A stretch of 64,000 nucleotides of DNA, from assembly GCA_024234055.1 (NCBI GenBank), contig JACKOW010000005.1, forward strand, positions 248,001-312,000. Direction: 5' to 3'. Shown in pieces: positions 8,315 through 15,876 of this stretch. This stretch comes from Rhodanobacteraceae bacterium. Its GTDB lineage: Bacteria > Pseudomonadota > Gammaproteobacteria > Xanthomonadales > SZUA-5. Within the stretch, counting starts at the first letter, position 1; each line of letters opens with the position of its first letter. A model generated the notes under the pieces. It saw only the letters and a program-made list of their open reading frames with translations, was not told the origin of the DNA and ran no database searches. The translations under genes were made by a program, and so were the position numbers.

Positions 8315-8403
8315 CCGAAGGCTCTTGGCTGGCGATCGGCGTCGGGGTCGATGCCCGTGGCTTGAACACGTCCGCACCACCCCCGGGAATCTGCTCTGGC
8401 GCC

Positions 8404-9207
8404 TCAGGCTGCGGCCAGCAAGGGCGCCGCCTGCACCCGTGCCAGCGTTTCGGCGCGGCCATCCCAGCGCACCAGCGCCAGCTGGCCATGAGCGTCTTCG
8501 GTGATCGCGGTCAGGCTTTCCACCCAGTCGCCGTCATTGGCGTAGACGATGCCATTGCGGGTCTCCAGCGCAGGGCGATGGATATGTCCACAGATGATGC
8601 CGTCGAGCCCGCGACTGGCCGCGGCGGCGACAGCAGCCAGCACGTAGCGCTCGATGTAGCGCTCGGCCAGCGTGCTCTGGCGCTTGATGAAGGCTGCCAG
8701 CGACCAGTAGCGCAGGCCCATGCGCTGGCGCATGCGCAAGGTGATGCGATTGCCGGCCAGGATGTATTCGTAGAGCTGGTCACCCAGCCACTCCTGCCAG
8801 CCACCACTCTGCACATCGGCGTCAAAATCATCGCCATGAGTGACCAGATAGCGACGACCGTCGGCAGCGCGATGGATGGCATCGCGGCGCACCGTCATTT
8901 TCGGCAGCACCAGCCCGCATAGTTCGCGCAGCGGCCGATCGTGGTTTCCGGGAATGTAGATCAACTCCGATCCGCGACGGGCCAGTTCCCGCAACTGCTC
9001 GAACACCGCCGCCTGATGCCGGTCGAAACGGGCGCGACGCTCGCTGATCCACCACAGGTCGATGACATCACCCACCAGGTAGATCTTGCGTGCGCGCACC
9101 GACGACAGGAAATCGACCAGTGCCTCGGCATGGCAGTTGGGCGAACCCAGGTGCAGGTCGGACAGAAACACGCTGCGGCTTTCGAGCTTGCCGGTGGACG
9201 CGTTCAT
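8404..9207 (-). CDS. LpxH-like metallophosphoesterase
   Basis: A 267-residue calcineurin-type phosphoesterase. All metal-binding motifs are present in order: FLSDLHLGSP near residue 15, VGDVIDLWW, PGNHD, THGDDFD and CGHIHRP. This is the LpxH/LpxH2 pattern (UDP-2,3-diacylglucosamine hydrolase-like) found in lipid A or phospholipid metabolism at the inner membrane. Family length is about 240-280. Its start overlaps the stop of the acyltransferase at 9204 by four bases, so the two are co-translated, which points to lipid metabolism. Whether it is the lipid A enzyme or a paralogue cannot be settled here. Confidence 0.85.
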   Translation of the reverse strand: MNASTGKLESRSVFLSDLHLGSPNCHAEALVDFLSSVRARKIYLVGDVIDLWWISERRARFDRHQAAVFEQLRELARRGSELIYIPGNHDRPLRELCGLVLPKMTVRRDAIHRAADGRRYLVTHGDDFDADVQSGGWQEWLGDQLYEYILAGNRITLRMRQRMGLRYWSLAAFIKRQSTLAERYIERYVLAAVAAAASRGLDGIICGHIHRPALETRNGIVYANDGDWVESLTAITEDAHGQLALVRWDGRAETLARVQAAPLLAAA

Positions 9208-10967
9208 GCCGCGTCTGCCCGCGACTGGCGCTCAGCGTCCGCCAGTCGCGGCGGCTGTTCGACCACCCTGGACTGCAGATAGCGCTGGCGCTTGCGCGAC
9301 GTCAACCGAGCCAGGTCGACCAGGATCAAGCCATCCACCGCATCGTTGAATCCGTGATCCACGCCGAAGGCCAGAAAGCGCGCGCCGCCGGGCTCGCACA
9401 GCTCGGTGTATTGCTTGTACAGCGTCGGCACCCGCGCGCCCAGACGGTTCAGATTGGCCTTGAGCACGGCGAAGGCCTGCTCCGCGTTCAGTTCTCCCGG
9501 CATCGCCGAGGGGGTGGTCAGCGGATAGGGACATCGAGCCTGGGCCAGGGAGTCTGGTTCGCCGTAGTAGTGCCGGTAGTAGCTGACCAGCGCGTCACGG
9601 GCCTCCTGCGGCAACTCGGCACTGATGGACACGGTGCCGAAGAGATGGCGCAGATGCGGATACCGCCGCAAGTAGGCACCGATGCCGAACCACAGATAGT
9701 CCAGGCTGCGCGTGCCCCAGTAGTCGGGAACCACGAAGCTGCGACCGAGTTCGAGTCCGCCTTCCAGCAATTCCCCGAAGCGTTCGTCGAAGTCGAACAA
9801 GCTGGCGGTGTACAAGCCAGCCCAGCCATGCCTGGCGACGATGTCGGCGCTGCGTCCGACGCGATAAGCGCCAATGATGCGACAGGCCTGCGGATCCCAC
9901 AGCAGCAGTTGATCGTACCAGGCATCAAAGCGATCCCAGTCCAACGCCTGCCCGGTGCCTTCACCCACGGCCCTGAAGGTGAGCTCACGCAGCCGAGCGA
10001 TTTCGCGCAACACCAGCGAGGACGCGCCCGGCGGAGCCAGCAGTATGCGTTTGCCATCCGGTGTTTCACCAAGCACATCAAGGCCGGCAATGGCCGTTTG
10101 CAGGGCGTCGGAATGCGCCGGGTGGGCAACGGCCTCGGTGCTGCCGGCTGGCCCCGATCGTACATGCCGCAGGCTCTGGACCTGCTGTTGCAGACGCCGG
10201 GCCCAGTCGCGCAGGGCGTTGGCGTCGCCGGCCTCAGGCTCGAGGTTGACGGCGGCACCAATGCGCATCTCGATGCGGCGCTGCCCCTTGCGGAAAATCT
10301 GCCGCGGCAGCAATGCGGTGCCAACCGGACTGGCCAGCGCCGCGCCGGCATAGAAACCCAAACCATTGCGACCACCGACATGCACAGGAATCACCGGCAG
10401 CTGGTGACGCAGGGCAAAGCGCAGAAATCCGCTGCGCCATGGCCGGTCCCGAATGCCACGCCATCCCATGCGCGACACCTCACCGGCCGGAAACACGATC
10501 ACCGCCGCGCCGGCCTGCAGCGCCGCATCGATGCCGCGCAAGGCTTCGGGACTGCTGCGCCCGCCGAACACCCGCACTGGCAACAGCAGTTCCTTGAGGC
10601 CATCCAGTGTCAGCAGAAAGTCGTTGGCCACGATGCGCACATCGCGACGCACATCGCCCACCATCTTCAGCAAGGCCAGCGCATCGAGTCCGCCCAGCGG
10701 ATGATTGGCCACGATCAGGCAGCCGCCGCTGCGCGGTATCCGCTGGCGCTCCAGATCATCGACGCAATAACGCACATCGAAGTGCCGCAGCGCGCCCTCG
10801 ACAAACTCCAGACCCGCCAGGTGCGGATGGTCGGCGACAAACTGTTCGGCCCTGTCCAGTCGCGTGTAGCGATGCAGATGCTTCAGCAGCGGCCGGGTGA
10901 ATCGGCCCGACACACCACTGAACCAGTGCGGCCAACGATCGACAATGCGCCCCTGAATGCTCTGCAT
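9204..10967 (-). CDS. Fused PlsC-like and GNAT-like acyltransferase, OlsF-type
   Basis: A 587-residue protein with two acyltransferase modules. The N-terminal half (about residues 40-270) is a PlsC/LPLAT domain with the catalytic motif NHPLGGLD at 88-95 and the FPAGEVSR substrate motif at 159-166. The C-terminal half (about 300-580) is a GNAT-like domain of the hemolysin/OlsB type, with acidic and aromatic stretches such as FVVPDYWGTRSLDYLWFGIG. This order is that of OlsF, the bifunctional ornithine-lipid synthase of Serratia and Flavobacterium, in which the C-terminal part N-acylates ornithine and the N-terminal part O-acylates the product. Ornithine as substrate is inferred. It overlaps the LpxH-like gene by four bases. 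Confidence 0.78.
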   Translation of the reverse strand: MQSIQGRIVDRWPHWFSGVSGRFTRPLLKHLHRYTRLDRAEQFVADHPHLAGLEFVEGALRHFDVRYCVDDLERQRIPRSGGCLIVANHPLGGLDALALLKMVGDVRRDVRIVANDFLLTLDGLKELLLPVRVFGGRSSPEALRGIDAALQAGAAVIVFPAGEVSRMGWRGIRDRPWRSGFLRFALRHQLPVIPVHVGGRNGLGFYAGAALASPVGTALLPRQIFRKGQRRIEMRIGAAVNLEPEAGDANALRDWARRLQQQVQSLRHVRSGPAGSTEAVAHPAHSDALQTAIAGLDVLGETPDGKRILLAPPGASSLVLREIARLRELTFRAVGEGTGQALDWDRFDAWYDQLLLWDPQACRIIGAYRVGRSADIVARHGWAGLYTASLFDFDERFGELLEGGLELGRSFVVPDYWGTRSLDYLWFGIGAYLRRYPHLRHLFGTVSISAELPQEARDALVSYYRHYYGEPDSLAQARCPYPLTTPSAMPGELNAEQAFAVLKANLNRLGARVPTLYKQYTELCEPGGARFLAFGVDHGFNDAVDGLILVDLARLTSRKRQRYLQSRVVEQPPRLADAERQSRADAA

Positions 10968-11176
10968 GGTCAGTCTCCGTCCACGTTGACGCGCACTCTG
11001 CGCGGCGCAGGCAACAGAATCGTGACGAAGCTGCTACGCCGGAATGACCGCGAGCGAACGCCCCGGTGTCCGATTTCGGACACTCCCGAGGTGAACAGAC
11101 AGGTTCATGCCGCATCGCGAGGAACGCTGTGACGACGCAATCTGGGATCTGAGGCCCCTGCCTTTGGATGGCTGCG

Positions 11177-11354
11177 CTCTCCACGAACCCATATCACAAG
11201 TCGTGGATTTGCTTTATCCACCTGCAGGAGCGCCCTTGCAGCGCGACCGCTGCTTCGGACGTGCGGCTTGGCGGTCGCGACGCGAGGTCGCTCCTACAGG
11301 CGAGTTTGTGGTTCATGGCCCGTGGGCAGTTTCGGGCCGAAACAGGTGGCTCGC
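11177..11354 (-). repeat. Composite repeat module, core type A
   Basis: Reverse-oriented copy of the module at 2197-2391. The core at about 11223-11297 has the GGAGCGCCCTTGC and GAGGTCGCTCCTAC arms; the flanks AACCCATATC and GTTCATGGCCCGTGGGCAG are conserved. Confidence 0.85.
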
Positions 11355-11420
11355 CAAGCGCGTCCAGACAAGTCTGGACTTACACCAGCACAAGGCAGGC
11401 CCGCGGACGTCATCGCGCTC

Positions 11421-11465
11421 TCCCGCCCTCGTGCCCTCGCGCCCTCGCACTCTCGTGCCCTCGGC
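11421..11465. repeat. Short GCCCTCGTG-type tandem stretch
   Basis: About five imperfect 7-8 base units (CCCTCGTG, CCCTCGCG, CCTCGCAC). It resembles the other short-period arrays of this window but is more degenerate. Confidence 0.55.
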
Positions 11466-11530
11466 ATCAAACCCGCTGGCACGTAAACTGCGTAAGTCCA
11501 ACCGACGCCAAGAGGAAACCCATCCCGACC

Positions 11531-12916
11531 ATGAGCGACACCCTGCCGATCCTGATCGCCGACGACCAGCGCGATGTGCTCGAAGCGCTGCGCTTTCTGC
11601 TCAAGGCTGAAGGCCTGCCGTCGGTGCAGGCCATGCATCCGGATGCGGTGATCGAGGTGCTGAAGAAGCAGCCGGTGGCGGTGGTGCTGATGGATCTGAA
11701 CTACACCCGTGACACCACCTCCGGCCAGGAAGGTCTGGATCTGCTGGAGCGCATCCGTGCGCTGGATGCGGAATTGCCAGTGGTGGTGATGACCGCCTGG
11801 GGCACGATCGACATCGCGGTGGAAGCCATGCGTCGCGGCGCCAATGATTTTGTCGAGAAGCCCTGGGACAATGCCCGGCTGATGTCGATATTGCGCAATC
11901 AGGCGGCGCTCGGTGCCACCCGCAAGCGGGCGCAGAAGCTGGAGCGCGAGGTCGAGATCCTGCGCGGCACAGGCAATGGCGACTTCATCGCCGAGTCGGC
12001 GGCGATGGCGCCGGTGCTGGACATGATTCAGCGCGTGGGGCCCACCGATGCCAATGTGCTGATCCTCGGCGAGAACGGCACCGGCAAGGGCCTGATCGCC
12101 GATCTGCTGCACCAGAATTCGCGCCGCGCCGACAAGCCGCTGATCAAGGTCAACATGGGCGGCATCGCCGAAACCGTGTTCGAGAGCGAGATGTTCGGGC
12201 ATGTGCGCGGCGCCTTCACCGATGCCAAGCAGGATCGCATCGGCCGCTTCGAACTGGCTGACGGCGGCAGCCTGTTCCTGGACGAGGTCGGCAACATCCC
12301 CACCTCGCAGCAACCCAAGCTGTTGCGAGTGCTGGAGGATGGCGAATTCGAGCGCCTGGGCTCGTCACGCACCTCCCGATCGAATGTGCGCCTGATCTCC
12401 GCCACCAATGCCGATCTGGCCGACGAGGTCAGCAAGGGCCGCTTCCGCAAGGATCTGCTGTTCCGCCTGAACACCGTGGAATTGCGACTGCCGCCGCTGC
12501 GCGAGCGCAGGGAAGACATCCTGCCGCTGGCCAGACGACTGCTGTCGCGCTTCGGCCAACGCTACCAGCGCGAGGATGTGCGCCTGTCGGCCAGCGCCGA
12601 ACGCGGCCTGCTCGGCTATGGCTGGCCCGGCAATGTACGCGAGCTCTCGCACGTGATCGAGCGCGCGGTGCTGATGTCTCGGGCGTCGGAGATCGGCGAA
12701 CTGGATTTCAGTTTTGCGCCGACCCGCCAGAACGACAGCGAACTCGATCATCTGACCCTGGATGCCGCCGAGGAAATGCTGGTGCGGCGCGCCATGATCC
12801 GCTCCGAAGGCAATGTGCAGAAGGCCTCCGACTACCTCGGGCTGAGCCGCGCCGCCCTCTACCGCCGCCTTGAGAAATACGGCATCCGCAGCCCCGGCGA
12901 GGATGACTCCGAGTGA
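11531..12916 (+). CDS. Sigma-54-dependent response regulator, NtrC/NtrX family
   Basis: A 461-residue enhancer-binding protein. Residues 1-120 are a receiver domain (LIADDQ acidic pair, phosphoacceptor in VVLMDLNYT, MTAWG and VEKPW switch residues). The AAA+ domain follows, with Walker A GENGTGKG, the sigma-54 contact loop FGHVRGAFTDAK (GAFTGA family) and Walker B LFLDEVGN. The C-terminus is a Fis-type helix-turn-helix (GNVQKASDYLGLSRAALYRRLEKYG). When phosphorylated it should remodel RNA polymerase with sigma-54 at promoters. The receiver carries a short insert, YTRDTTSGQEG, after the phospho-aspartate. Its end overlaps the histidine kinase start by 14 bases, so the two form one unit. Confidence 0.9.
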   Translation: MSDTLPILIADDQRDVLEALRFLLKAEGLPSVQAMHPDAVIEVLKKQPVAVVLMDLNYTRDTTSGQEGLDLLERIRALDAELPVVVMTAWGTIDIAVEAMRRGANDFVEKPWDNARLMSILRNQAALGATRKRAQKLEREVEILRGTGNGDFIAESAAMAPVLDMIQRVGPTDANVLILGENGTGKGLIADLLHQNSRRADKPLIKVNMGGIAETVFESEMFGHVRGAFTDAKQDRIGRFELADGGSLFLDEVGNIPTSQQPKLLRVLEDGEFERLGSSRTSRSNVRLISATNADLADEVSKGRFRKDLLFRLNTVELRLPPLRERREDILPLARRLLSRFGQRYQREDVRLSASAERGLLGYGWPGNVRELSHVIERAVLMSRASEIGELDFSFAPTRQNDSELDHLTLDAAEEMLVRRAMIRSEGNVQKASDYLGLSRAALYRRLEKYGIRSPGEDDSE

Positions 12917-14303
12917 GGCCCCACCACCCCGCAGGTCAGGCTGGGTCGTGAGCGATAGCCCGCCCTCAGCCGCGCCAGCCGATGCCAAACCCTACGGCAT
13001 GGCCTACGAGCGCAAGGTCGCGCTGCTGTCCATCGCCCTGACCTTGCCGGCTCTTTGCGTGGCGCTGCTGCTGATCTGGCAGCAACCCTGGGAGAGCGCC
13101 GCCCGCGTCGTGGCGATGACCGCGTTGGTGGTGCTATCGGCGTGGATCTGGTTCCGCCTGCGCCGTGCCGTCGTCCATCCGCTGCTGACATTGGTCAATC
13201 TGCTCGACTCCCTGCGCGCCGGCGACTACAGCCTGCGCAGCATTTCCGCGCGGCGCGGCGACGCGCTGGGTGAAGTGCTGTGGGAGGTGAATGCGCTCTC
13301 CAGCACGCTCCGCGAAGAACGCTTGCGGGTCGAGGAAACCGGCGCGCTGCTATCCAAGGTCATGGCCAGCGTCGAGATCGCCATCTTTGCCTTCGACGAC
13401 CGGCGTCATCTGATGCTGGTCAATCCAGCCGGCGAACGCCTGCTGGCCCTGCGCAGCAGTGAGGCACTGGGACGCACTGCGCTGGATCTGGGCCTGGAGT
13501 CCTGTTGCGATGTGGAAACCCCGGCGACGCTCAAACGCGCCTTTCCCGGCGGCGCCGGCAGTTTCGAAGTGCGCCGCGCCAGTTTCCGCGAGGGCGGCAA
13601 GCCACATGAGCTGCTGGCGATCAGCGATCTCTCGCGGGCGCTGCGCGAGGAAGAACGCCAGGCCTGGCAGCGCCTGATCCGTGTACTTGGCCATGAACTG
13701 AACAACTCCCTGGCGCCGATACGCTCGATGGCCGCCACGCTGTCCGGTCTGGTGGCCCGCGAGCCCTTGCCGGACGACTGGCGCGAAGATGTTCAGGGCG
13801 CGCTCGGCATTATTGGCGACCGCGCCGAATCGCTGACCCGCTTCATGGCCTCGTACACGCGACTGGCCCGCTTGCCGCCACCGAACAAGGGCCAGGTAGA
13901 ACTGGCACCGCTGGTTCGCCGGATTGCACGACTGGAACAGCGTTGCCCGATCAGCGTCGGCCCGCTGCCGGAACTGACACTCAACGCCGACGCCGACCAG
14001 ATCGAACAGGCATTGATCAACCTCAGCAAGAACGCCGCCGAAGCCGCCCTGCAGACCGGCGGCGGCGCGCGTATCCGCGTCAGCGAACAATCCGGCCATG
14101 CGCTCATCGAAATCGAGGACGACGGCCCGGGCCTGGCCAAGACCGAGAACCTGTTCGTGCCCTTCTTCACCACCAAGCCCGGCGGCAGCGGCGTCGGCTT
14201 GGTCCTGGCCCGGCAGATCGTCGAAAACCACAGCGGCAGCCTCAGCCTCCAGAACCGCGAAGACGCCCAAGGCTGCCTGGTGCGCGTCACCCTGCCGTTA
14301 TAG
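12903..14303 (+). CDS. Sensor histidine kinase, NtrY-like
   Basis: A 466-residue membrane kinase, probable partner of the overlapping sigma-54 regulator. Two membrane segments (VALLSIALTLPALCVALLLI near residue 40 and VVAMTALVVLSAWIWF near 75) enclose almost no periplasmic loop. A HAMP linker, a PAS domain (EIAIFAFDDRRHLMLVNPAG), the H box LGHELNNSLAPIRSMAATL and an ATPase domain (N box NLSKNAAEAAL, then EDDGPGL, then GGSGVGLVLARQI) follow. The HELNN H box is typical of NtrY-type kinases. The lack of a sensory periplasmic domain suggests a membrane or cytoplasmic cue. The ATG at 12903 gives a 14-base overlap; a GTG at 12949 is an alternative. Confidence 0.88.
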   Translation: MTPSEAPPPRRSGWVVSDSPPSAAPADAKPYGMAYERKVALLSIALTLPALCVALLLIWQQPWESAARVVAMTALVVLSAWIWFRLRRAVVHPLLTLVNLLDSLRAGDYSLRSISARRGDALGEVLWEVNALSSTLREERLRVEETGALLSKVMASVEIAIFAFDDRRHLMLVNPAGERLLALRSSEALGRTALDLGLESCCDVETPATLKRAFPGGAGSFEVRRASFREGGKPHELLAISDLSRALREEERQAWQRLIRVLGHELNNSLAPIRSMAATLSGLVAREPLPDDWREDVQGALGIIGDRAESLTRFMASYTRLARLPPPNKGQVELAPLVRRIARLEQRCPISVGPLPELTLNADADQIEQALINLSKNAAEAALQTGGGARIRVSEQSGHALIEIEDDGPGLAKTENLFVPFFTTKPGGSGVGLVLARQIVENHSGSLSLQNREDAQGCLVRVTLPL

Positions 14304-14711
14304 TCCCGACCTGGCGTCGAAACCGGCCCGCGTCGCGACCAGCCCCCTTGCTCGCATGGCCGGACCAAAGAGCAGGCCGCAAAGGACGCAAAGGAAAAGC
14401 AGAAAGGTCGCCAAGAACAGCGAATGACCGTCAGGACATGGGCCGCCAGTGAGGGGTGGGGGTAAGCCAAAGGCACACCCGGGATTACCCTGCTGCGGGC
14501 CCACCCATCGTAGGAGCGACCTTGCGTCGCGACCTGCAGCCAGATGGCCGCGGCGCAGGACGGCAAGGAACGCCAAGCGAATCCCATCCAAGTTCGCTTC
14601 TGCTGTTCTTCGCGTTCTCTCTGCTTTTCCTTTGCGTCCTTTGCGTCCTGCTTCTGGCACCAACTCACTGCAGCTCGCGATTGTCGCAGGGCGGTCGCGA
14701 CGCAAGGTCGC
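14304..14711. other. Intergenic repeats between sensor kinase and gmk
   Basis: Convergent gap. It holds an inverted repeat with CCGCAAAGGACGCAAAGG arms (about 14371-14651) enclosing fragments of the GTAGGAGCGACC core, plus a second reversed core fragment at about 14690-14712. No gene supported. Confidence 0.75.
14371..14651. repeat. Inverted repeat with GCAAAGGACGCAAAGG arms
   Basis: The left arm GCCGCAAAGGACGCAAAGG (14376 region) is complementary to the right arm CCTTTGCGTCCTTTGCGTCC (14629 region). Related elements lie at 34505-34617, 39600-39712, 43110-43238 and 44597-44725; a half copy is at 37526-37555. Confidence 0.75.
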
Positions 14712-15332
14712 CTACGCCAGCAACTGCGCCAGCAATTCGGCCTGGCGCGGGGCCTGGATGCGCATGGAGAGGCGCACGGCGCGGACGATGGCCGCCAGAT
14801 CCGCCAGGGCCACGTCGAAATGGTCGTTGATGATCAGATAATCGAACTCGGTGGCGTGCTGCATTTCGCCACGGGCATTGGCGATGCGCCGCGCGATCAC
14901 GTCCTCGCTGTCCTGACCGCGCTTCTGGAGGCGCTCGTGCAGCGCGGCGCGCGAGGGCGGCAGGATGAAGATCAGCACACAAGCCGGAAAGCGCTCCCGC
15001 ACCTGGCGGGCGCCCTGCCAGTCGATTTCCAGAATCACGTCCCGGCCTTTCGCAAAGGCCAGATCGACCTGATCGCGACCGGTGCCGTAGTGATTGCCAT
15101 GGACCTCGGCATGCTCAAGCATGCGCCCGGCCTCGATCAGCTCCTGGAAGTGTTCGCGGCTGGTGAAATGGTAGTGCTCGCCATCGACCTCCCCCGGTCG
15201 CGGCGCACGGGTGGTATGCGATACCGACAGCTGCAGAGCCTGGTCGTCGGCCACCAGCGCCCGAACCAGACTGGTCTTGCCGGCACCCGAAGGTGCAGCA
15301 ATGACAAACAAATTGCCGCTGGCGGCATTCAT
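14712..15332 (-). CDS. gmk: Guanylate kinase
   Basis: A 206-residue cytoplasmic enzyme that converts GMP and ATP to GDP and ADP. The P-loop APSGAGKTS lies at residues 13-21, the GMP-binding region SVSHTTRAPRPGEVDGEHYHF follows, and LEIDWQGARQV and IFILPPS are the expected later motifs. Length fits (about 205). I chose the ATG at 15332 because it gives the normal N-terminus. The ancestral upstream neighbour was yicC, whose original stop lies at 15568-15570, but a 15.3-kb island now separates the two. Confidence 0.95.
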   Translation of the reverse strand: MNAASGNLFVIAAPSGAGKTSLVRALVADDQALQLSVSHTTRAPRPGEVDGEHYHFTSREHFQELIEAGRMLEHAEVHGNHYGTGRDQVDLAFAKGRDVILEIDWQGARQVRERFPACVLIFILPPSRAALHERLQKRGQDSEDVIARRIANARGEMQHATEFDYLIINDHFDVALADLAAIVRAVRLSMRIQAPRQAELLAQLLA

Positions 15333-15571
15333 GACTGCATCTGCATGAGGCGGTGGCTCCCTGCCCGGCCCGGATCCCGGCAACCCACGAAGGCCGCCGT
15401 CATCACGGACAGACCATCGCTTGGGTTACCCTCAATCTCCGGAGTCTACGCGTTCAGAGCAGGATCGGTCGCGCTACCCGGGCCGCTATTCGAGTTCGCG
15501 CCGGCGCGGAGCGCTCGCTTCTGCAGTCGGCGCCATCGGTAATTCCGGCGCCCGCGCTGCCTGTCGGCTAT
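15333..15571. other. Native gmk upstream region, left flank of the island
   Basis: These 239 bases belong to the old yicC-gmk intergenic region. The minus strand at 15568-15588 still reads the last six codons of yicC (QVQNLE) followed by TAG, the original stop. The gmk promoter presumably lies here, since the island has cut gmk off from yicC. No gene. Confidence 0.8.
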
Positions 15572-15588
15572 TCCAGATTCTGCACCTG
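15572..15588. repeat. Attachment site core, left end
   Basis: TCCAGATTCTGCACCTG, identical to 30862-30878. On the minus strand it encodes the end of the original yicC reading frame, followed by TAG at 15570-15568. Confidence 0.9.
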
Positions 15589-15651
15589 AACTCGAAGGTT
15601 AGACCTAAGCGATTGATCTATTTAGCTCATGGCGGAATCTTCCAGATTTGA

Positions 15652-15668
15652 GTACAGCGCTGGGTACA
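15652..15668. promoter_or_regulatory. Candidate integrase arm-type site, left
   Basis: GTACAGCGCTGGGTACA lies 64 bases inside the left core. A near-identical sequence, GTACAGCATTGGGTACA, lies at 30732-30748 inside the right end in the same orientation. Paired sites at both element ends are what integrase or excisionase arm binding would give. Confidence 0.45.
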
Positions 15669-15786
15669 TTAGATCACCCTGCAGACCGGCACCCTCTTAC
15701 AGAGCTGCCACGCAAGGAGCACTTCGACGGAGTGTAGCAACCCCTTTTTAGGGGGCCTGATTCAATCCTTCGACGACGATATCACC

Positions 15787-15876
15787 ATGAACGCAAAGTT
15801 CTTGGATGATCCGGGTCAGCGCTACCCGGCACCATCCATTTGGAACGAGGATGATCGGCGTGATGCACAACGATAG
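15787..15876 (+). CDS. Possible 29-residue leader peptide ORF
   Basis: A short frame starting ATG at 15787 with acidic, proline-containing sequence (MNAKFLDDPGQRYPAPSIWN, then EDDRRDAQR). Its stop overlaps the candidate starts of the next gene, an arrangement typical of translational coupling. There is no clear ribosome site, so it could be chance. Confidence 0.25.
   Translation: MNAKFLDDPGQRYPAPSIWNEDDRRDAQR

Larger units (their letters stand above)
7695..8403. other. Repeat-filled intergenic region, no gene
   Basis: This 0.7-kb gap contains a GTCATTGCGA inverted repeat (8066-8139) whose right arm is cut off where the composite module (8140-8314) begins, as though one element interrupted the other. 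I see no supported gene; open frames here are antisense or cross the repeats. Confidence 0.75.
10968..11530. other. Repeat-containing intergenic region, no gene
   Basis: This gap between divergent genes contains a composite module (11177-11354), a half palindrome (11360-11386) and a CCCTCGTG-type tandem stretch (about 11421-11465). The promoters for both flanking genes must lie here. I see no gene. Confidence 0.75.

Noticed and set aside
9090..11132. A 680-codon plus-strand frame across the OlsF-like gene
   Set aside because: It is the antisense shadow of a gene with clear catalytic motifs; high GC leaves such frames open.
15572..15588. tRNA-type attachment site for the P4-like integrase
   Set aside because: No tRNA gene is at either end; the core belongs to the yicC coding end.
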